Source: Congeria kusceri
Taxonomy: Eukaryota; Mollusca; Bivalvia; Myida; Dreissenidae
DNA: 64,000 bases
NCBI GenBank assembly: GCA_027627225.1
Contig: CM051029.1
Location: forward strand, 8,533,426-8,597,425
Direction of reading: 5' to 3'
Shown here: piece after piece, positions 1 through 9,735 of the stretch
How positions within the stretch are numbered: position 1 is the first letter of the stretch
How the letters are laid out: every line of letters starts with the position of its first letter
Notes under the pieces: model-generated
Databases searched by the model: none
Seen by the model: only the letters and a program-made list of their open reading frames with translations
What the model was told of the DNA's origin: nothing
Translations under genes and position numbers: made by a program

Positions 1-899
1 ATATATATATTATATATATAATAAAGCACTATTTTTAACAGTATTAGTCTAGAAAAAGCATATGCAGGTCACAATGATTTCATATCGTATATACGTTTAA
101 GTTAAAACGTACTATTCGGACAAAAATTATTAAACTCCACTTAAAATTATGAATCATGGACTGTTGTTGGAATTAATTGATATCGATTATCGAATATAGT
201 CATTTAATATTCCAGTAATAGTGAATGTTCGCAACCCTGATGTAGTTACATATAGTCTACATAAGATGAAAGTAACTCGTAATAGTTCATTCAATCTTTA
301 TATCAAAATACTATAAGTATTTTTGAAGGATGACAACGAATAACCGGTTATCCGATTATTAAGGCGGCAATCCGGTTATAAATGTGATCTTTTGTTATTC
401 GCGTTTAAAACGCAGGTTTCTGATAAACAAGACATAGATAACAAAAAATATTCATGCTCTTATCGGTGTTAATATCCAACCCGTGGACCGATCAGCAATA
501 GCTCTCCTTAACTGATCAGCAGTGGTCTTGAAAATGTAGAGGGAGCAACCACCACTTATGTTGTAACTTTCAGATTTTGTTTTTCATTTAGCACTGTATA
601 ATTATCCATTTAATTGCGTTTGATTTAACTGTTTCTGTTGTTGGTAATGTATAGGGCACGATTAATGATTATTCTTCCTTTTAATATTTTTTATAATTTA
701 TGAACCGATATATTATAATATAACTTAATTTTTCGTTCCACAAAACTGTCGTTATTGTGTTGTCATAAATGTATGTTTAAATGATGCTGTAAAAAGATAA
801 TCAGAGTATGACATTTATATAACAATTCCGAAAAGTTCTTTTAAAACGAATTATTAATTGACCGCTAATGAATATTTTGCGTTAAGATGCGCATTTTTA
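1..899. other. AT-rich intergenic, nothing recognised
   Basis: The first ~30 bases are an (AT)n-rich stretch. The rest is low-GC sequence without a convincing open frame, TIR or tandem repeat. Confidence 0.5.
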
Positions 900-1090
900 C
901 TAATTACTTTCTCGTCGCGATTCGTGGCGGGACAAAATCCTTCTCCAAGAAAGTTCGCGAATACGCGCGAATTTTCTTTGCGATAGATATTAGCGAAGAT
1001 TTGTGACATCGCGAGCTAGCGCTCTGCGCATCGCGATAAAGTCGGCTCGTCGCATATCGCGAACTGTGCGGGTTTCGCGTGGCACGTACT
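900..1090. promoter_or_regulatory. CpG-rich block with five TCGCGA palindromes
   Basis: In otherwise AT-rich DNA this ~190-bp block is dense in CpG. It contains the palindrome TCGCGA five times (starting at 915, 955, 1009, 1031 and 1057) plus related GCGAA and CGCG words. It lies just upstream of the exon at 1203. It could be a promoter-type CpG cluster for that gene or a fragment of a GC-rich mobile element. No TATA box or initiator could be assigned, so the regulatory reading is inference. Confidence 0.3.
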
Positions 1091-1202
1091 GTAGTAGTGC
1101 AGCTATGTAAACTATGCCCTTACTTAGCCTGTTTATGTGTTTAATATATTGCATATATATTGAAATACCTCTACCAGAATAGTTAATGTGACATGATTGC
1201 AG

Positions 1203-1763
1203 GGTACCAGTCCGAGCTGTTCTCCAAGTAACTCCTGGACGGCCAATTTACAGTTTTACCCGAATGAAGGTAATGAACATAATGAATCCTCATGCTTTAA
1301 GCATGAGGAGCTTCAGACCAGATTCAAAGAAACTGTGGGAGATGATGAAAAAATTACACGCAGTAAGGTTTATAAATCGTCAGTGGATACATCATGTGGC
1401 AAATTGCCTGTAAAACACCGGTTCATCGTTTTTAAAACAGGTACTTGGTACTATTCAGTAGAAAAAAATAGGCAATTTGTAACCGTTCAACGCGGAAAAA
1501 ATGAAGAACTGGTCAGGGATAAATTTATACATCAAACGCGCACAGATGTGGCTGTGAAAGGTGACTGGCTGGACCAAAGCAATTTAAGCGTTCACGGGCT
1601 AATTGACAGGCTGTATAAAGGAACAGAACTGCGTAAGACATTCGATCCTACGACAAGCAACTGCATACATTTTGTTAAAGATCTATTGCAAGACATTTCA
1701 AAGAAGAAGAATGAACATGAAAACATACCTATGGACGAGCTGACTCGTCAAAGATCCCGGTAA
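1203..1763 (+). CDS. Terminal exon, putative LRAT/NlpC-like (papain-fold) protein
   Basis: This is an open frame of about 186 codons with no in-frame ATG near its start. The frame opens directly after a good splice acceptor (AG at 1201-1202, preceded by TGATTGC), so I read it as an internal or terminal exon rather than an intronless gene. It ends at TAA 1761-1763. The N-terminal third is polar and low in motifs. From about residue 75 a compact domain follows: HRFIVFKTGTWYYSVEK, then a conserved-looking stretch, then TSNCIHFVKDLL near residue 155. An N-terminal His and a later Asn-Cys-x-His-Phe pair resemble permuted papain-like folds (LRAT, NlpC/P60, PPPDE), and many molluscan uncharacterised proteins carry a similar TSNCxxF segment. 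Catalytic activity is not shown. A GT at the CGG/TAA junction (1752-1753) could serve as a donor, which would extend the protein; an unlinked hydrophobic stretch lies around 1950-2010 in another frame. Upstream exons were not found. Confidence 0.55.
   Translation, partial: GTSPSCSPSNSWTANLQFYPNEGNEHNESSCFKHEELQTRFKETVGDDEKITRSKVYKSSVDTSCGKLPVKHRFIVFKTGTWYYSVEKNRQFVTVQRGKNEELVRDKFIHQTRTDVAVKGDWLDQSNLSVHGLIDRLYKGTELRKTFDPTTSNCIHFVKDLLQDISKKKNEHENIPMDELTRQRSR
1288..1308. repeat. Perfect 10-bp-stem hairpin inside exon
   Basis: CCTCATGCTT is followed by a single T and then its exact reverse complement AAGCATGAGG. It sits inside the open exon, where it encodes part of a Ser-Cys-Phe-Lys-His run. 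Function is unknown. Confidence 0.7.
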
Positions 1764-2222
1764 ACTAAACAAATGGTACAGCACTAACTCAATTATTGAC
1801 GACGAATGAAGTACATTTGTATTTACATGCACGATTGATATTTCTATTGGTTTCGTTACAGAAGTATTTGACTTTTGTGGTTTTCTTGTTTGTATATGTC
1901 ATTATTTTGCAAGTAAAAAAAAGACATGCAAACATCCTGGCCAAGCGTATGTGGACTAATAACACTTGTAATTATTGCTATTATGGTATTTATAATTATC
2001 ATATATAATAATATATATTATATTTGTTGTAATGAAAAAGAAATTATTAAGAAACATTAGAAAGTGATTCAAATTAAGCATACACTAAAATGTACAATTT
2101 GTATTATTTTAAAATCATTTATCATTTAACAACATTTCTCAATGATTCGTGAAAAGATATGTATGTACATTATCTGCTTTGGACAATATTATGGTTTGCA
2201 TATATTATTGTCAATCCGTAAG
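1764..2222. other. AT-rich 3' flank of exon
   Basis: This stretch contains open frames rich in Ile, Tyr and Phe that are typical of AT-rich DNA. One hydrophobic stretch near 1950-2010 could encode a membrane helix, but no splice pair puts it in frame with the exon ending at 1763. Confidence 0.4.
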
Positions 2223-2733
2223 TTAAAGGGACTTGTTCACAGATTGGGACATTTTTTGAAGTGTGTCATTAAATGCCTTAAATTGTTAGATTTAAACATC
2301 GGAACTCTAGAGCTCCATTATAATAACAAGAATAGAATTAAAAAAGAGAAATTAAAAGAAAACAGTTTGTCCCTATCGGGGCTCGAACCAGTGCCCTTTG
2401 GATTAAAAGGTTATCGCCGTAACCACTCGGCCATCCGGACTGTTATAAGAAGCCTGCGTTTAATACTTGATATAAGTGATCCACGTGTTGTTACAAAATT
2501 TAACGGAAACAACAGAAACATTCCAAATTATTCAATCGTTTGGCGTTTGTAACGCTTTATAATTTTATCAATTTCAAATGTTCACTATTCATAAACGAAA
2601 CTGTATTTTCATAATGAGTCTACGCCATTAGTGTCATTTCGCTCCCTGGTGTACAGTGTTCTTTTATTTTTTGAATCTGTGACAAAAAGTTGGGAAAATG
2701 TCATTTTGACAATCTGTGAACAAGTCCCTTTAA
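2223..2733. mobile_element. TTAA-flanked TIR element with tRNA-like module (copy 1)
   Basis: The element starts TTAA then AGGGACTTGTTCACAG (2223-2242) and ends with the inverted copy CTGTGAACAAGTCCCT then TTAA (2714-2733). About 24 bp including TTAA are identical between the ends. The interior holds a tRNA-derived module on the minus strand (2369-2440). The left flank CCGTAAG-TTAA and the right flank TTAA-ACAAACTGTTAAA are joined without the element at 3091-3114 in a downstream paralogue, which is a natural empty site. TTAA duplication and TIRs suggest a nonautonomous piggyBac-like element. The 136-residue frame crossing it is not a gene. Confidence 0.8.
2369..2440 (-). repeat. tRNA-derived Pol III module
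   Basis: On the minus strand the A box reads TGGCCGAGTGG (2423-2433) and the B box reads GGTTCGAGCCC (2378-2389). The termini GTCC and GGGAC can pair as an acceptor stem, giving a Leu/Ser-like tRNA shape. The anticodon loop is not convincing (the usual U33 is lacking in the best fold) and the module lies inside a TIR element. I therefore call it tRNA-derived, not a working tRNA gene. Confidence 0.7.
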
Positions 2734-3090
2734 ACAAACTGTTAAACGAATTATGCTATACCTGATTAAATCGGAAAATTTACATTGATATATTTAACGT
2801 TCTTTTTGAAACTCAATATTTCCATTTTTGTTTCTGAAATTTTAGTTTGACTTATTGTGTATGTACCATGCATTTCAGTGTGATTATCTTGTAAAACGAC
2901 ATACAACTTGAGGAAAGTATTAAGAAACATTACAACGAGATTACATTGTATCAGGCAATAGGATGTACACTGTGTCGTCTTATTCTAATAATACCTTGAA
3001 ACGTATTGTTGTTATATTACGAATTACTCACGTAAAATAATTATACATTTGTAAATTGCTATTGCAAGCGACACTTGACCATCATTTTTT
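2734..3090 (+). repeat. Local tandem duplication, unit 1 (after the insertion)
   Basis: It begins ACAAACTGTTAAACGAAT and runs through ACCATGCATTTC, the TATCAGGCAA block, a TCGT-TTATTCTAATA block and ATTGCTATTGCAAGCGACACTT. Every block reappears in order in 3091-3520 with scattered substitutions and indels. No coding potential was seen. Confidence 0.75.
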
Positions 3091-3520
3091 ACCGTAAGTT
3101 AAACAAATTGTTAAAAGAATTGTCCTATATCTGATTGAACCGAGAAATTTCCATTGATGTTGTTTAAGTTCTATAAGAAACATATTTTCGTACAGAACTA
3201 ACCCAGTCATTTAAGATACAACAAATAAATTATTTACAAGAAACTAGGTGTTTCCTCTTTTTTGTTTTAGAATTTGTATTTTACTTTATTGTTTATCTAC
3301 CATGCATTTCCATGTGAAGGACAAACATAAAACTATAGAAAGTATTAAATTATTAAGAACCATTGGATCGTGATTAACCCATATCAGGCAAAACAATGTA
3401 CACTTTGTCGTTTTATTCTAATAGTAGCATGTGTGATGTATTGGCGTAATATTACGAACTCCTCACATAAAATGATGATACATGTGTAAATTGCTATTGC
3501 AAGCGACACTTACCCATCAC
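3091..3520 (+). repeat. Local tandem duplication, unit 2 with empty TE site
   Basis: This is a diverged copy of the preceding unit. Its start, CCGTAAGTTAAACAAATTG, joins the left and right flanks of the element at 2223-2733 with a single TTAA. It also carries a short extra stretch (~3200-3250) absent from unit 1. Confidence 0.75.
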
Positions 3521-5350
3521 ATTCTTATGTGGAAATTACTGCATTTTGAGAATAATTAATGTTATCATTATTCGCTGTACATATACACGCATATATCATT
3601 TAACTTTATTTTTAAATCATGTTATATCCACATGATTATTTTGTATGACTTTGATCGGTAATAATCAGCTAAGGAGTTAGCTGGGAAAAAATTTCAGTAA
3701 TGGGTGGGGGCATTTTCAAGTATTGATCTTAGGGTGGTCATAATTCATGCAATTTACAGATTTAAGTAAAATATATTTTGATAATTAATAATATATTCAT
3801 ACGCAGGTACAAAATGACTTCATCCAAAAAGCACGGACATTATGACCTACATACCAATATTAGCTAAAGGTTAAGTCCTTAACACATTCTGTTCGTACTC
3901 AATATATATCGCATCCCGCACATCGAGCTTTGTTGCGCATTTCTAAGCTAAACAACTCGAGCAAGACGAACTGAATACAGGTGTTTCTCATACTTAATTT
4001 CAATTAATTTAATCTACAGACATATGATCTGGATAGAGACCGATCAAAATCCATTATAAAAATTGTTGCCATCAACTTTGTGTTAAATTACACTAAGTCA
4101 TGGTGTCTTTAACATGTAAAAGACAATCTTAAAAATAATATTCCCACTTATCAAATCAAACGCTCTAAATGGAAATTATATCAAAAATAGTAATCAGCTT
4201 ATAATATCCGAGAAAAAAACCCAACAATATCCTTACATCATACATCAAGAGGTTTTTATAATATTATATGAAACCTTTTCATAACTAACATAAAGTAACA
4301 ACACAAATAAGGGTAACGACTAAAACCATGAATTATATATTTTGCATTTATCAAACACATCGTAAATTAACAAACGCGGGTGATAGGTATTACGTACGAA
4401 TAAAAAAAATATTATAAATTATATTCAACCGGTTATAAACAAGGAGAAATACGGGCGAACGTTATCGTGTAATTCAAAAAGGAATAATATACAGTGGATT
4501 GAAAGTGTTAAATGGATATTCAGATCACATAACGGATACAAGTGTGGCATATTCTGTAAACAAATTGTGCAGTGACGACACACACCAGTTTTCAATGGAC
4601 TGATGTTATTATACAGGGTTGTGTTGTGTCGTGTTTAAACACAGAACTAAAGAAACCATGCATCGGTATAAAATCATTTTTGACGCCAATATTGAAAATA
4701 CGAATTAAAAGATACGTTCTGATTTCGAAAACACATCGCGTTTGTGGTTAGCACGGTTCACGTGAAATATTGTAATACAAAATGTCATTAAAAGCCGTGT
4801 GGATACAAAAAGGAATTTCTAATGCTTGTAGCTGGATATTAATTGTAAAATGCCGTGGATCGACGGCAGCAATTTAAATGTAATAGTTGCATAGTCGCTC
4901 AATTTTTTTGTTTTGAAAAAAAAATCGCTGTTCTAGTTTCAGCTCCGCACGAGGGCGATATGACTAAATATTACCCTGGGATATAACTTTTTGTCTATGG
5001 ACAAAACACACAGAGTGGTCACGTGAGGTGTAATAAAATCACATATTCCATCCGGATAGCACCTATATTCATATTACTATTAATTATATGCAAGAATATC
5101 GCACTAGTTTGAGTAGATCTATAACTACAGTCGATAATAACGTCATCTCTACGTCATCGTCTCTACGTTATCTGACTGTATATCCTGCGTCTACAGGCAT
5201 GGAACATCCGCTGATGCACGGGAACTTGTCACTACAGAGGAAACCTACTACAGCGGCCACATGGCGATACAGAACAGCAAAATGTGTAATAAAGACAAAC
5301 TACAAGCAAGCCCAGGGTTTCAGAAAGAAGTCTTGGCGCCCAACAGGTAA
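3521..5350. other. Intergenic, no gene recognised
   Basis: AT-rich sequence. At 3700-3730 there is a G-rich word (GGGTGGGGGC). No TIR pair, tandem array or convincing exon was found. The open frame entering the minisatellite from 5088 is a chance frame. Confidence 0.45.
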
Positions 5351-6195
5351 GCCCACATGGGACCCAGTTACAAAAGCCCATATAGGTCTCCAACAAGTAG
5401 GCCCGTGCGGGTCCCAGCAAGACAGCCCAAATGGGTCCCCAACAAGCAAGCCCATATGGGTCAACAAAAGCAAGACTATATGGCTCCAAGAAAAATAGCC
5501 CATATGGGAACCACACAAGCAAGCCCATATGGGTTCCAGCAAGAAGTCCAATATGGGTCCCCAACAAGCTAGCCTTTATGGGTCACAAAGAACATTCCCA
5601 TATGAATCCCCAACATGCATGACCATGTTGGTCCAAAACAAGAAACCCAGTATGTGTCCCATCAAAATACCACATATGGGTCCCAGCAAGAAGGCCCAAC
5701 AAGAAGGCCCATATGGGTCCCGGCAAAAAACGCCTATACAGATCCCCAACAGTAAGATAATATGGGTCCCAGAAAGACAGCCCTTATGGGTCCCAAACAA
5801 GCAAGCCCATATTGGTCAACAACAGCAATATCATAATTATCCCAGCAGGAGAGCCCATATGCGTACTTAACAAGCATGCCCATATGGGTCCGAGCAAGAA
5901 AGCCCGTATGGGTCCCCAACAAACTAGCCCATATGAGTCACAAAGAGCATGGGACCCCAGCAAGCAACCCTGTAGTGGTCCCATTAAAAAGCCCTTATGG
6001 GTCGCCAGCAAGCAAGCATGCCTGTGTCGGCGAAATATGGGCTATAACTGGGCTTATTAACCACACGGGCCTACTGTGGGTCCCACATACATTGCAATGC
6101 CCATATCAGTCCCAGGAAGGACCCAAGCCAAAAGGCAAATATGTGTCTCAGCAAAAAAGCCTATATGGGACCCAGCAAACATGCCCGTGTTGGTC
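5351..6195. repeat. 24-25-bp minisatellite with CCCATATGGG core
   Basis: About 33 degenerate copies of a unit of the form GCCCATATGGGTCCCAGCAAG-AA. Successive cores start near 5351, 5376, 5401, 5425, 5450, 5474, 5498, 5523, 5546 and 5572, a spacing of 23-26 bp. The unit contains the palindrome CCCATATGGG and lacks stop codons, so several overlapping frames stay open on both strands (Met-Gly-Pro-Gln-Gln type on plus, Gly-Leu-Leu-Val-Gly type on minus). As 24- and 25-bp units alternate, no one frame is maintained throughout. That argues against a protein repeat. Confidence 0.85.
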
Positions 6196-6269
6196 TGATG
6201 TGTTGGAAAATTTGCCGTTTTATAATGGGAGCCTACGGGAATTGCAATTACTGGTATCTAACCTCTGAC

Positions 6270-6380
6270 AAGTTTGGCAGTTACTAGTATCCACGTCGGC
6301 CATCTTCACTTTTTAATCGTTTTGTCAACAGCAGATTTTCGTTCGAGTAGCTCAATACAGCCTGCATTCCTTAAAAGAAA
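6270..6380 (+). promoter_or_regulatory. Possible untranslated first exon with donor
   Basis: A GGCCATCTTC word (YY1-like, common near metazoan start sites) at ~6297 is followed ~80 bp later by AGAAAGTAAGTAAAT, a good GTAAGT donor near 6380. No start codon or downstream exon can be linked. This is inference from short motifs only. Confidence 0.2.
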
Positions 6381-6870
6381 GTAAGTAAATATGTGTTTTG
6401 CACTTGGAAAAATAGTTTTCATAACTTAATTATCATAATAACACATGACATCATATTTGAAGTAATTAAATCACTATACTTAGTGTCATGTATTGTCGCG
6501 ACTATTTAAACAGGTATCTATAACATTCACAACTATTTGTGTGTTGTTTCGTACATGTTATCTTTGTGCCAGTAAAGGATGGATTATCAGTTTAAAACAA
6601 TATGGTTGCCTTGTTGAAGTTGCATTAATTATAAAAATGTACACCATATGGCAATACATTGAATAATGTTGGAATAATTTCAGTAATTGGAACAATACAT
6701 TTCATGCACTTGAGTTGTGAAGTATAAAGTACATTAAAGTAAAGAGTTCGTTAATCATAGTGTCAACAATCACGATTAACGGCCAGCCAGTTTTGATTTA
6801 TGAGATTCATTTACTGATGCACATCTTTACTCCCGATTCCTATCCTATATGCCTTGGCAGGAAGGCAATC
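6381..6870. other. AT-rich intergenic, nothing recognised
   Basis: No repeat, exon or RNA signature was seen. Confidence 0.4.
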
Positions 6871-6877
6871 GGTACCC

Positions 6878-6985
6878 CTTGATTTAACTAGCTGCTGGGT
6901 AGGCAACCGGCCATATCAGAACTCGCCCTGTGTAGTACTCGAACCTTCGACGTACGGCTCCGTAGGCTCCTAACCACTGAATGTA
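6878..6985 (-). repeat. tRNA-derived SINE fragment
   Basis: The minus strand carries TTCAGTGGTTAG, a degraded A-box region, and the B box GGTTCGAGTAC at 6935-6945, about 30 bp apart as in a tRNA head. GC content is higher than the flanks. No A-rich tail or TSD was resolved, so the ends are approximate. Confidence 0.5.
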
Positions 6986-7319
6986 TATTTGTAAGAATAA
7001 GCCTAAGCAATCTCGTACAAAACATATAAATCATATATTTCATTTGTACACGCCTTGCATTAATTATCACATTCTTATTTATCACTGTAATCAATGTTAA
7101 ACATGTATTTACAAAAGAAATGAGCTTCCAATTCATGTGTGTAAATGCTTATATACTTAATTAATGACATTGTGAATAATGTGTAAACTTGCTTTACATT
7201 AATTATTATCAAATTTAGAATATTTACATGTATAACTATGGTAATTTTTTATGTTAATCTTGCCTGCAGTAGACTGGCTAAGTACCAGTAGTTGCAATAG
7301 CATGGACATTATTTTTCTT

Positions 7320-7778
7320 TTAAAGAGACTTGTTCACAGATTTTCGTCTTTTTGAAAAAAAAAGTTATCTAACGTTTCAACTGCAAACACTAAATAAGTT
7401 GGATTGACCAGAAACAAATACAACATAAAGAAAATAAATTAATTTCCCCTTGCCGGGACTCGAACTACATTAGCCGCGATAAAATAATTCTCACTGTAAC
7501 CACTCGGCTTTTCTGACTGGTGATCGTTGAGGTGAATTTTTAACGCTATGTAAGTGATACACATGTTTCCCAACATACCGACGAAAAGCGTTACCAGCAC
7601 TTTATAATTTGAACCATATAAATTGATGATTTTTCACAAACAACACAATATTCCCCATACATTTCTTTGTCAGTAGTGTTTTTTCGCTTGTTTATATATA
7701 ACGAATTTTTCAATTTTTGGATGTATGAGAACACAATTAAAAAATTGTCCATTTGGCAATCGGCGGATGTCACTTTAA
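7320..7778. mobile_element. TTAA-flanked TIR element with tRNA-like module (copy 2)
   Basis: The left end TTAA-AGAGACTTGTTCACAG matches the element at 2223 at nearly every base. The right end (GGCAATCGGCGGATGTCACTTTAA) is a diverged match to the inverted terminus. A minus-strand tRNA-like module sits at 7444-7518, and an AGTAGTGTTTTTTCGCT stretch corresponds to AGTGTCATTTCGCT in copy 1, so the two are the same family. This copy is older or more decayed. Confidence 0.65.
7444..7518 (-). repeat. tRNA-derived Pol III module
   Basis: On the minus strand the A box is AAGCCGAGTGG (7500-7510) and the B box AGTTCGAGTCC (7456-7466). The module shares the CCGAGTGGTTA start with the one at 2369-2440 but differs in the anticodon region. 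Confidence 0.65.
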
Positions 7779-8950
7779 TGCTCATTTGTAAATAGCTGAT
7801 AACTGATGTATACTACATACATGTATCTCCTTCTTCACACCGGTATGCAGATTATGAAAGAAAATTTGATTCTACAGTAAAACTTCAGCATAGATTAAGG
7901 AAAACAACATTTTGTCAAACTTCAACTTGTCCAAGGTTGTCCAAGTGAGTTTGATATTTTGTTAAAATGAAATTGTAGTTCATTTCATGAAACTAAATTA
8001 GTTGTTCGTTTATACGATTACACTGTGGCTGTCAAATAGGGAAATGTTATTGGATGTTGTAAATTTATCCAACACCACATATCTTAATTAAATCTCTTTA
8101 AACTGATTTTTTACTTAAATATAAATTACTGGTATTGGTTTCAAAGACAGTTTAAAAAAAGTATCAACTTCGTCACATTTTTGTGTTGAATCACAGACTC
8201 CTTGAACCTCTATATCAGCTGTCAGACACAGCGATTTGTACAGCATTCACCGCATGTTGAAAACATGATTTACACTAATCGATTATTATTTATATATTTG
8301 GCACAATAAAATGCATACAGCTAATTGTTGCAATAATAATTTCTTTATACATCAAACAAAAATCTAACTAACATTAAATTATATTATGTTTAAGGTTTTT
8401 GAAAAAATTGTCAGACACCCTCATTTTTTGTTTGACTTGTCCGACATATTTCGCACTGTCTAAAATTCCATTTATTTCTTAATGTTTATTTCCTTTCAAC
8501 ACATATTTTTAATTTGTACTTTCAGAACATGTGTTAAGGTTAGGAACCAATAATGCGAGGCAAGCGTACAATGAGGAGACTAAAACAGTGACTTGGCACG
8601 GGGGATCCAGAAATGCAGCGAATGTAAACAAATGCAATTGAAACATCCCATACTTCTGATTGCCAAACAGTGATCAGTTTAATTAACTGTTAAAGAGGCA
8701 GTAATTGCAGAACATGTATGGAGTTCAGTATTTTCGTGCTAATTACAAGAGACAGTTAGCATTGAGGTTCATTATCCCTTACCAACCTAAATAAGAGAAA
8801 CAATTGATGGCATAATTACCAGTGTTACTTGATGTTTACATCCAGTAGTTGTTATTTAGAAAACATCCACTTTTAATTGCTGTAACTTAAATGATTGCAA
8901 TCATAGTCTAAAATTTTGTATTATCGACTTAAAGTTTAAATAATTGTATA
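7779..8950. other. Intergenic, nothing recognised
   Basis: AT-rich DNA. An unpaired TTAAAGAGGCAG word at ~8690 resembles the TTAA/AGxGxC termini, but no partner end was found. Confidence 0.4.
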
Positions 8951-8954
8951 AATT

Positions 8955-9735
8955 TATGCCACCGGCATCTTGATGCGGGAGGCATATAGTGATTGTCTGT
9001 CTTCCTTCCGTCCTTCCGTTCGTCTGTCTGTGAAAAGGTTAAGTAGAATATACCGTTTCGTCTAGCACCAACACCACTTACTACAACACTTGGATACTTA
9101 CACAGTTGTTGCTTATGACAATTTCCTATCCACCAATATCACCAAACATCATTTTGATCGTGACCTTGACCTAATTTGCACTTAATATAATTAAAAGGGC
9201 TGTTTTATGGTTAACTAGATTTTACCGTTTAGTCTAGCAACAACACCGCTTGCTACAACACTTGAATTTTTACAGTGGTCGCTCATGACCATCCCCAACC
9301 CAACCATATCACCCAAACTCACTTCGACCTTGGCATAATTTGGACTTATTATAATTCGAAACTGCCATTTCTTGCTGAACTATATTTAACCGTTTTGTCT
9401 AGCACTAGCACCGCTTACTACAACATTTGGATATTTACACAGTTGTTACTTATGACAGTTCCCAAGCTACCCATATCACCCAACCTCACTTTGACATTGA
9501 TCTTGAAATTTGGCCTTCAATAATTCAAATGGGCTATTTCTTGGTTAACCGATTTTACCGTTTTGTCTAGCACCAACACCGCTTACTACAGCACTTGGAT
9601 ACTTACACAGTTTTTACGTATGACCATTCCTAATCCAACCATATCACCCAACCACACTTTGACCTTGACCTAATTTGGAAATAGAACTCTTCAAATGGGA
9701 TGTCAAGCATTAATCGGGGGCGTGTGTGTTTATCG
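8955..9735. mobile_element. Pearl/BIV160-like element: microsatellite plus ~168-bp tandem core
   Basis: It opens with GCCACCGGCATC-TTGATGCGGGAGGC (short inverted words), then a CTGTCTTCCTTCCGTC-type microsatellite (8993-9030). Four degenerate ~166-170-bp repeats follow, marked by TCTAGCACCAACACC at ~9060, 9232, 9398 and 9566, each containing ACTTGGATACTTACACAG and CTTTGACCTTGACCTAATTTG. It ends near AAGCATTAATCGGGGGC. Microsatellite plus ~160-bp repeats is the architecture described for bivalve pearl-family and BIV160-type nonautonomous elements. Assignment rests on architecture only. Confidence 0.65.

Noticed and set aside
2369..2440. Functional tRNA gene
   Set aside because: The anticodon loop is not canonical, and the module sits inside a repeated TIR element.
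2142..2552. 136-codon plus-strand frame
   Set aside because: It runs through a TIR element and across an antisense tRNA-like module.
5088..6268. Overlapping Gly/Pro/Gln-rich and Gly/Leu-rich frames on both strands
   Set aside because: Minisatellite artefact; 24- and 25-bp units alternate, so no frame is maintained.
8690..8720. Another TTAA/AGAGGC element
   Set aside because: Only one end was found; no inverted partner within 1 kb.
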